From: Bacillota bacterium
Lineage (GTDB): Bacteria > Bacillota > UBA994 > UBA5500
Reading direction: 5' to 3'
Length of the DNA: 45,845 bases
Assembly: GCA_012735505.1 (NCBI GenBank)
Contig: JAAYHE010000014.1
Coordinates: forward strand, 1 to 45,845
This document shows positions 40,980 to 45,845 of this stretch, in pieces. The first letter of the stretch is position 1. The number at the start of each line of letters is the position of its first letter. A model generated the notes under the pieces. That model saw nothing but the letters and a program-made list of their open reading frames with translations, made no database searches and was not told the origin of the DNA. The position numbers and the translations under genes are program-made.

Positions 40980-42476
40980 TTACTTGCCCGCATAAATGTG
41001 AACGTGATTGCTTTGTATTACGGCTAGCCAAGGTATTTCTCCTTGAGCCAGAGCTAGGCTGACGCCTTTCGTAAAAACAGAAGTATCTAACATGCCTAGA
41101 GGCTCTCCACTGGCTATGTCGATAATAGCTAGGCGCGGGTCGCGGCTGCCAAGATAGCTATACACGACAACCCCAGCTTCCAACCCGGCAACTACCTGAG
41201 GTTGTAGCAAGTCTAGCCCGGCTACACCCGAGCGGCCACTAACTATATATGGTCGTTGCCACTGCAGGATAGCATCGTGGGTAATATAAGCTATTTTACC
41301 GGCAGGTGCATTGCGCTGACCGTTCAAGTTTTCTGCTACCACGATCCAGCCGCCGGGAACACCTGTCACCCAACCCTGGTAGGAACCCGACCGCAAGCCA
41401 GGGTGCAAAGCTACAAGCTCTGCCTGATCATCACCCACGTTAAGGTGCAATTCACCGTTGGTGTCTAACAGGGCGTATCTGCCGCTAGTGGCATCATAAG
41501 CTAACTGGTCGCTACTGATAACATGGGGCAAACGCAGCAGTTCGTTACCCTGGTGGTCAAATACAAAAGCATTGTCGGCTGCTACGACAGCCACCCAAGT
41601 ATCTTGGGCCGGTAAGAAGCGTACATCGTCGGCCGCTACAGGCAAGGCGACACTTGCTTGCACGGGGTGTCCGTCAGCATCGCAGGTGTAAACTTGTCTT
41701 GATTGACGATCATAGCAAACTAAGAGGCCGTTACTCAAGTAGGTAAAGCTGCCCCTAGGCTTAGGTAACACCCACTTTTGAGAGGTTAAACCGAGCCTTT
41801 GGATCGTATCTGCAGTGGCTAGCAAAAGATCGCCATCCGGCAAGATGGCTACTATCTCCCCGTCGGATGGCAATTGCAAAGTACCAATAGTGGTGTTAGT
41901 AGGGCGAGGATGATCTGGCTGGGCGACATAATGCACCAGCCCAGAATGGTCAACCACTACCCAAACATCCGCATCAGGGGCGCTAGCTATGTGGGTAAAA
42001 GTGCCACGCCTAGATTGGGCTAGGTCAAAGGCATATTTGACCCCCCCTGTCTTTAACGACAGCAGCAAGGCTAGAGCGGCAAAAATAAATATCAGGCCTA
42101 CGGCTGTGCCTACCAGCATGAACTTCTGCTGACGACGATCGCGCTTGGCGTCGCTCTGGGCCAATTGTCTAATAACCTGCATCCGAAGCTGCGGTGGAAG
42201 CGCAAGCCCTTTTGTCTCGGTTATCGCTGTTAGCGGTAGCCGCAAGCTGCGAGCTAAAGCCTCTGCTATGAAGGCCTCTGCGTCCCCAGCACCGGGAAAC
42301 CGTTTAGCCTGCACCTCTAGACGCCGCAAGGCTTTAACAATGCGCGCTACCTGCTGTTGTTGGGGCAAACTGGCTAAAGCTGCGAATAGACGCGGGCCAA
42401 AATGATCCAATATATCAAGCAAGCGTTCGGCATCGCCTGCTGCTAACTCTTGCAGCCACAAGTGCATATCTTGCAT
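40980..42476 (-). CDS. Membrane-anchored propeller protein with a sigma-region-2-like N-terminus
   Basis: The 498-residue protein has three parts. Residues of about 1-100 form a helical region (LLDILDHFGPRLFAALASLP) that resembles region 2 of ECF sigma factors (LLxxYxxRLxxxAxxLxG) but lacks clear DNA-binding motifs. Residues of about 120-140 are one membrane helix (FMLVGTAVGLIFIFAALALL). The rest is an extracellular propeller with repeats such as GTLQLPSDGEIVAILPDGDL. The inside-out layout suggests a sensor that passes a signal through the membrane; this is inference. GGGAGGGAT precedes the ATG. It lies 67 bases downstream of selD. Confidence 0.6.
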   Translation of the reverse strand: MQDMHLWLQELAAGDAERLLDILDHFGPRLFAALASLPQQQQVARIVKALRRLEVQAKRFPGAGDAEAFIAEALARSLRLPLTAITETKGLALPPQLRMQVIRQLAQSDAKRDRRQQKFMLVGTAVGLIFIFAALALLLSLKTGGVKYAFDLAQSRRGTFTHIASAPDADVWVVVDHSGLVHYVAQPDHPRPTNTTIGTLQLPSDGEIVAILPDGDLLLATADTIQRLGLTSQKWVLPKPRGSFTYLSNGLLVCYDRQSRQVYTCDADGHPVQASVALPVAADDVRFLPAQDTWVAVVAADNAFVFDHQGNELLRLPHVISSDQLAYDATSGRYALLDTNGELHLNVGDDQAELVALHPGLRSGSYQGWVTGVPGGWIVVAENLNGQRNAPAGKIAYITHDAILQWQRPYIVSGRSGVAGLDLLQPQVVAGLEAGVVVYSYLGSRDPRLAIIDIASGEPLGMLDTSVFTKGVSLALAQGEIPWLAVIQSNHVHIYAGK

Positions 42477-42543
42477 ACTATCCCTCCCGACACAAGGCCG
42501 GTCTGACGATCAGGTCCGACCCGTTCGCTGTAAAGTATGACAC

Positions 42544-43593
42544 CTACATAGAAACGACGATGCGAGTGTCGGCCTCGCTGCGAGGATGAACACTGCCTAC
42601 GACAGCAGCCTGTATACCTGCCTCGCGCATGGCAGCAACGACAGCTTCAGCTTCATTAGCTGGTATGGCTGCTAGGAGCCCACCGGAAGTCTGAGGGTCA
42701 AAAAGCAGATCTTGGTATGCCAAATTCACATCGGCAGCAAATGTGATAGAGTTGCCGTAAAATTCACGGTTACGGTAAGCACCGGCTGGCACTAAGCCCA
42801 TTTGGGCAACTGACAAAGCCCCTGGCAAAGCGGGCACTTCTGCTGCCTGAATATGTAGGCAGATAGGATCGTCTTGCACCATTTCCACCAAATGCCCCAA
42901 AAACCCGAAACCAGTAATGTCTGTACAGGCATGTACGGTGGCTTGTTGGCGCAAAACATCGGCAGCAGCCCGGTTAAGCATAGCCATCGACTGTACCATA
43001 GCCTCTTCTTGCTCTCGTTCTAACATAACTGCCTTACCAGCTGTTGCCATAATGCCCGTCCCCAAAGGCTTAGTGAGCACTAGCACATCGCCGATCTGGG
43101 CACCCGTATTGGTCCAGATCTTTTCGGGATGAACAATGCCAGTCACAGCCATACCAAATTTAGGCTCCGGATTCTCAACAGTGTGGCCGCCCAACAGGAT
43201 AACGTTAGCCTCCAATAGCTTATCGGCCCCACCCTGCAAAATTTTCCCCATTTCCTGTGGCGTTAGGCAGGTGGGAAAACAAGCTATATTAAGAGCCGTA
43301 AGGGGCTGCGCCCCCATAGCATAAACATCACTGAGGGAATTAGCGGCTGCGATTTGACCAAACAGATATGGGTCGTCAACTATAGGAGAGAAAAAATCAA
43401 CCGTTTGCACTAGAGCCCGTTCGTTATTCAGCAAAAATACACCGGCGTCATCATTTGTTTCAGGCCCGACTAACACGCGCGGGTCATATATTCTAGGCAA
43501 ACAATTTAGCACTTCATCAAGGGCACCCGGCCCCAACTTAGATGCTCAGCCAGAAGTGGCCGACATTTCTGTTAGTCGTAGTTTCTTTGTCAT
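42544..43593 (-). CDS. selD: Selenide, water dikinase with selenocysteine at residue 16
   Basis: SelD makes selenophosphate from selenide and ATP, the selenium donor for Sec-tRNA and selenium-modified tRNA. The true start is ATG 43593-43591 (MTKKLRLTEMSATSG), followed by UGA at 43548-43546 and ASKLGPGALDEVL. In most SelD this is GC(A)xK with the catalytic cysteine, so UGA encodes Sec16, with Lys19 three residues on. ALNIACFPT, GGHTVENPEPKFGMA and CTDITGFGFLGHL are the later motifs. It has 349 residues. The ATG overlaps the LysR stop as ATGA. Without UGA reading it would be miscalled from 43536. Confidence 0.93.
43520..43534 (-). promoter_or_regulatory. Candidate SECIS hairpin of selD
   Basis: On the minus strand GGGGC pairs with GCCCT (one G-U pair) around CGGGT. 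The loop begins 16 bases after the UGA and has G in its second position, within the bacterial SECIS rule. It is a short stem; folding of the wider region may add pairs. Confidence 0.5.
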
Positions 43594-44507
43594 TCTTTTT
43601 CCCCCTTCATAGCATGTGACAAACCTTGCCGCCGTAAAAAGCTCAGTAATTCTGACGCTGCTGGTGTCTGAAAGCGCGTCCGATGCGCTACTACATAAAA
43701 GCCACGGCTCATTGTCAAGCCCTTTATCCGGGCAGTGGCCAAGTGCCCCAAAGTCAGGGTATTTTGCAGCGCCCATTGGGAGCAGAAAGCATAGCCCATG
43801 CCTGCTAAGACTGCCGTTAGTACAGCACTCGTACTGCCTGCGCAAAAGACAGTCGGGAGGCTATCAGGATCCACACCGATTTGGCGCAAAGCAGCTTCAT
43901 AACTGGCACGCGTCCCAGAACCTTCTTCGCGTTGGATAAAGGGATAGTTTGTTAGTTCATGCGGTTCGACTTCTTGGCCCGCCCAAGGATGATCTGCGGC
44001 TACAGTAATAAGCAGCTCGTCGTCAGCCAATAGGCTATATTCATACTTACTCCCGTCTTGCCGTTGGCCCACTACACCGAAGTCGATCCGCTTGTTATCT
44101 AACCAAGTATAAATCTCATCGCTGTCACCAATATCTAAGCTAAACCTAACTTTCGGATGCTTCGCTCTAAACGATGCTAACAGAGTCGGCAAAATATACT
44201 CGCCCGGAATATTACTCGCCCCCACCTGCACCGGTCCGCTTATTTCGCCACTGAGCTGACTCAGTAAGGCTCGAGTCTGGCGCAAGCGTTCAAAAGTATC
44301 TTCCGCAAAAGCGACCACAGCTAAACCAGCCGGTGTTAATTCACATGTCCGCGCATTACGTACTACCAGCTGGGCCCCCATCTCCTCTTCCAAAGCCTGA
44401 ATCTGCAGGCTCACTGCCGGCTGCGTCAGGCCGATTTGCCGCGCTGCCGCGGAGAAACTGCCATACTCCTGTACAGCTAGCAAAGTCTGGAGGTAATTGA
44501 TGTTCAC
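43590..44507 (-). CDS. LysR-family regulator, probably selenium-metabolism associated
   Basis: The 305-residue protein has an N-terminal winged helix (YLQTLLAVQEYGSFSAAARQ, LTQPAVSLQIQALEEEMGAQ) and a two-lobe effector domain (VQVGASNIPGEYILPTLLAS). Its stop overlaps the selD start (ATGA), so both are likely translated together. A LysR of this type, with GASTIPGEYLLP-like sequence, is known in Sec-using Bacillota as associated with selenium metabolism. The GTG at 44507 follows GAGGGAGAT. The effector, perhaps a selenium or sulfur compound, is not known to me. Confidence 0.88.
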   Translation of the reverse strand: MNINYLQTLLAVQEYGSFSAAARQIGLTQPAVSLQIQALEEEMGAQLVVRNARTCELTPAGLAVVAFAEDTFERLRQTRALLSQLSGEISGPVQVGASNIPGEYILPTLLASFRAKHPKVRFSLDIGDSDEIYTWLDNKRIDFGVVGQRQDGSKYEYSLLADDELLITVAADHPWAGQEVEPHELTNYPFIQREEGSGTRASYEAALRQIGVDPDSLPTVFCAGSTSAVLTAVLAGMGYAFCSQWALQNTLTLGHLATARIKGLTMSRGFYVVAHRTRFQTPAASELLSFLRRQGLSHAMKGEKE

Positions 44508-44667
44508 CGCTATCTCCCTCCATAATCACTTCTTATAATATTAACCAAGCTGATTATATACCTTAGTCTTTATTAAAAACAACTATCCACTACCGTTCTT
44601 GGAAACAACAGGTTATAATAAACTGTATGAAAAGTGTTTGATTTATACAGCCTAACTATTAAATTTC

Positions 44668-44676
44668 TGTTACAAT
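44668..44676 (+). promoter_or_regulatory. Extended -10 upstream of the MarR gene
   Basis: TGTTACAAT is an extended -10 (TG-n-TAnAAT) about 68 bases before the start at 44744. No good -35 is needed for such promoters. The 236-base divergent gap to the LysR gene is AT-rich and also contains TATAAT at about 44614. Confidence 0.35.
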
Positions 44677-44743
44677 AAATATAGTATCTAACTTTCGCTC
44701 GGGTAGACTCCCAGCAAGGTTTAATGCTTGGAGGTGAAAGAAG

Positions 44744-45184
44744 TTGTTAGCCAAAGAATGGAATGATTTCTTAAACCTGATTCCCCGCTTACGTAAGAAG
44801 ATGCATGAAGCATCGCGCAAGGCAGCGGAAGATTGCGCTACCCATTTTACTCCTGCCCAAATGGATACCCTATATACTATTGCAACCAGACCAGAATGGC
44901 GTATGAGTGACCTATCTGAACGGCTACAAGTTTCGGCCGGAAGTTTAACCACCATGGTCAATCGTTTAATTGAAGCTGGCGTAGTAGATCGTTATCGCAG
45001 CCGCCTGGATCGACGTGTAGTAGTTATTAAACTAAACGAAGCCGGAGAGGAACTAGTAAGGGCCAGTAGGGAAAGAATTATGCTCAACTTACAAGAATTA
45101 ATGGCCGATTTGTCTGATGAAGACAAAACTAGATTGACAGAAGCAATGGGGATTGTTGTTGACATTCTTTCCAAGATAGTTTAA
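44744..45184 (+). CDS. MarR-family transcription regulator
   Basis: The 146-residue protein has the MarR winged helix: FTPAQMDTLYTIATRPEWRM, DLSERLQVSAGSLTTMVNRL, and the wing YRSRLDRRVVVIKLNEAGEE, flanked by dimer helices. No ligand is suggested by sequence. The start is TTG at 44744 with GGAGGTGA at good distance. It is divergent from the LysR-selD pair; the regulated target cannot be read, but divergent or own-gene control is common. Confidence 0.9.
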   Translation: MLAKEWNDFLNLIPRLRKKMHEASRKAAEDCATHFTPAQMDTLYTIATRPEWRMSDLSERLQVSAGSLTTMVNRLIEAGVVDRYRSRLDRRVVVIKLNEAGEELVRASRERIMLNLQELMADLSDEDKTRLTEAMGIVVDILSKIV

Positions 45185-45253
45185 TCCTACCGCCGTGGTA
45201 GGCGGACACTCCCGGCCCAAATGCTATCATAATAAACATAACACAAGTAAATG

Positions 45254-45292
45254 AAAGGCGTTCTAGCGTGCCAATTGGCCTAGAGCGCCTTT
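45254..45292 (+). terminator. Terminator after the MarR gene
   Basis: AAAGGCGTTCTAG pairs with CTAGAGCGCCTTT (one G-T pair) around a 13-base loop and is followed by CCTTTT. No gene is seen in 45185-45451 apart from this hairpin. Confidence 0.65.
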
Positions 45293-45451
45293 CCTTTTGC
45301 TACCCGCACCAATTCTATGCTTTATGCAACATACTTATCTGCATTATTGGTACATCATGAACATTAGACTAGATATCTGCATAATACGTAGTAGCGACAA
45401 TATGTAACTCGATTGCGTACTTCATAGAAAGGAGGAGGAGGAGAAAAAAAA

Positions 45452-45724
45452 ATAAAACACGCAATCTTTATGTTAGACGAAATGACGGTGGCGAGCCACT
45501 TTTATCGAGCTATTAGCCAAGTGCCAGCCTACGCCACCTGCCTGATTACCTGTGGCTCCCAACTGACCGAGTTGGAGTTAACTGCCATTAACCTCAGACA
45601 ACTAGAGCCCGTGCCAGAAACAGAACAAGAATACATTGCCGGGCTCCCCAGTTTCACTACTTACCATGTTTGGTTGGCAGGCTCCGATATCGAGCCCCTC
45701 CACATCGGCAGTTTCGACGCATGA
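45452..45724 (+). CDS. Uncharacterised short protein with a missing standard start
   Basis: The frame from ATG 45470 encodes 84 residues (MLDEMTVASHFYRAISQVPA). The ribosome binding site GGAGGAGGAGGAG, however, lies 26-39 bases before this ATG. In the same frame an ATA at 45452 begins IKHAIFMLDEM, at a distance that fits, preceded by a run of nine A. The true start may be ATA, or an ATG changed to ATA. The C-terminus overlaps the end of the truncated GGDEF gene on the other strand, so this protein may itself be cut short. No family recognised. Confidence 0.4.
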   Translation: MKHAIFMLDEMTVASHFYRAISQVPAYATCLITCGSQLTELELTAINLRQLEPVPETEQEYIAGLPSFTTYHVWLAGSDIEPLHIGSFDA

Positions 45725-45845
45725 CCTTCGGTTCCTATGTCGCGCGCCTCGAGCGCGGAACTAAGTGTTTGCACCAGGGCACTACGTGCACTCTGACTAC
45801 GGTTAAGCTTTTCGCGATACATGCGGTCATCGGCGCGTTTGAATA
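45661..45845 (-). pseudogene. GGDEF / HD-GYP protein, truncated 3' end, partial at right edge
   Basis: The minus strand, from the window edge inward, reads FKRADDRMYREKLNRSQSAR, which is the end of a GGDEF (diguanylate cyclase) domain, then ALVQTLSSALEARDIGTEGH, the entry of an HD-GYP domain. After about GHASKL the sequence departs from the family (expected continuation: RLxxLAxxLA) and stops at TAA 45663-45661. So the phosphodiesterase part is missing in the window and the gene appears cut at about 45720. The rest of the gene lies outside. It is a cyclic di-GMP-type signalling gene. Confidence 0.75.

Noticed and set aside
1-45845. CRISPR array, prophage or insertion sequence
   Set aside because: No regular spaced repeats, transposase or phage proteins were recognised; only gene fragments and two related hairpins.

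Overview
The window looks like chromosome of a spore-forming, anaerobic, selenocysteine-using Bacillota (clostridial) bacterium; this is inferred from gene content, and I cannot name a species. The pointers are two T-box leaders, AGGAGG-type ribosome binding sites with frequent GTG/TTG starts, a YheC/YheD spore-coat-type protein, a DUF1657 protein, rubrerythrin, an archaeal-type ProRS, and a SelD in which UGA encodes selenocysteine. No phage, CRISPR array, rRNA, tRNA or intact insertion sequence was seen.

Layout. 1-5.1 kb: partial DUF6530-like gene, secreted beta-propeller protein, proline T-box plus proS, class V aminotransferase. 5.2-13.6 kb: mostly exported proteins (SLH-type 5'-nucleotidase, triple PrcB-like repeat protein, membrane-anchored M16 peptidase homologue, propeller lipoprotein) with a Cu/Zn-SOD-like protein, DUF4177 and a nitroreductase. 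13.7-15.1 kb: two damaged or recoded loci, one with an in-frame TGA and one with a frameshift. 15.2-19.4 kb: D-aminoacylase, a peroxiredoxin with UGA at its catalytic position behind a PerR-like box, and a tyrosine phenol-lyase-like enzyme behind a T-box whose specifier reads best as Tyr (TAC). 19.5-24.8 kb: M28 peptidase with a membrane insert, GrpB-like protein, CTP-dependent lipid kinase-like protein, membrane protein, ABC-ATPase fragment, Mrr-type endonuclease, ZIP transporter. 24.9-31 kb: rubrerythrin, a tiny membrane ORF, a D-aminopeptidase gene broken by TAG, two related terminator hairpins, an ABC-2-type permease without its ATPase, an AAA ATPase and YheC/YheD. 31-36.5 kb: complete oppABCDF-type peptide importer on the minus strand. 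36.7-43 kb: serine hydrolase, DUF1657 protein, PRTase-like protein, Crp/Fnr regulator, folD, membrane-anchored propeller protein. 42.5-45.8 kb: Sec-containing selD overlapping a LysR regulator, MarR regulator, and a truncated GGDEF/HD-GYP gene at the edge.

How it fits together. SelD makes selenophosphate, the donor for selenocysteine synthesis, and is itself a UGA-read protein; the peroxiredoxin is a user of that supply. Both UGA codons are followed by a small hairpin at a distance that fits a bacterial SECIS. The peroxiredoxin, rubrerythrin, SOD-like protein and nitroreductase suggest defence of an anaerobe against oxygen. Peptide import (opp), D-aminoacylase, the broken M55 peptidase, M28 and M16 proteins and the aminotransferase suggest amino-acid or peptide use. 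The two most notable items are the Sec-peroxiredoxin that lacks the usual resolving Cys, and the tyrosine phenol-lyase-like gene under a T-box, a control type normally used to switch on amino-acid supply rather than breakdown.
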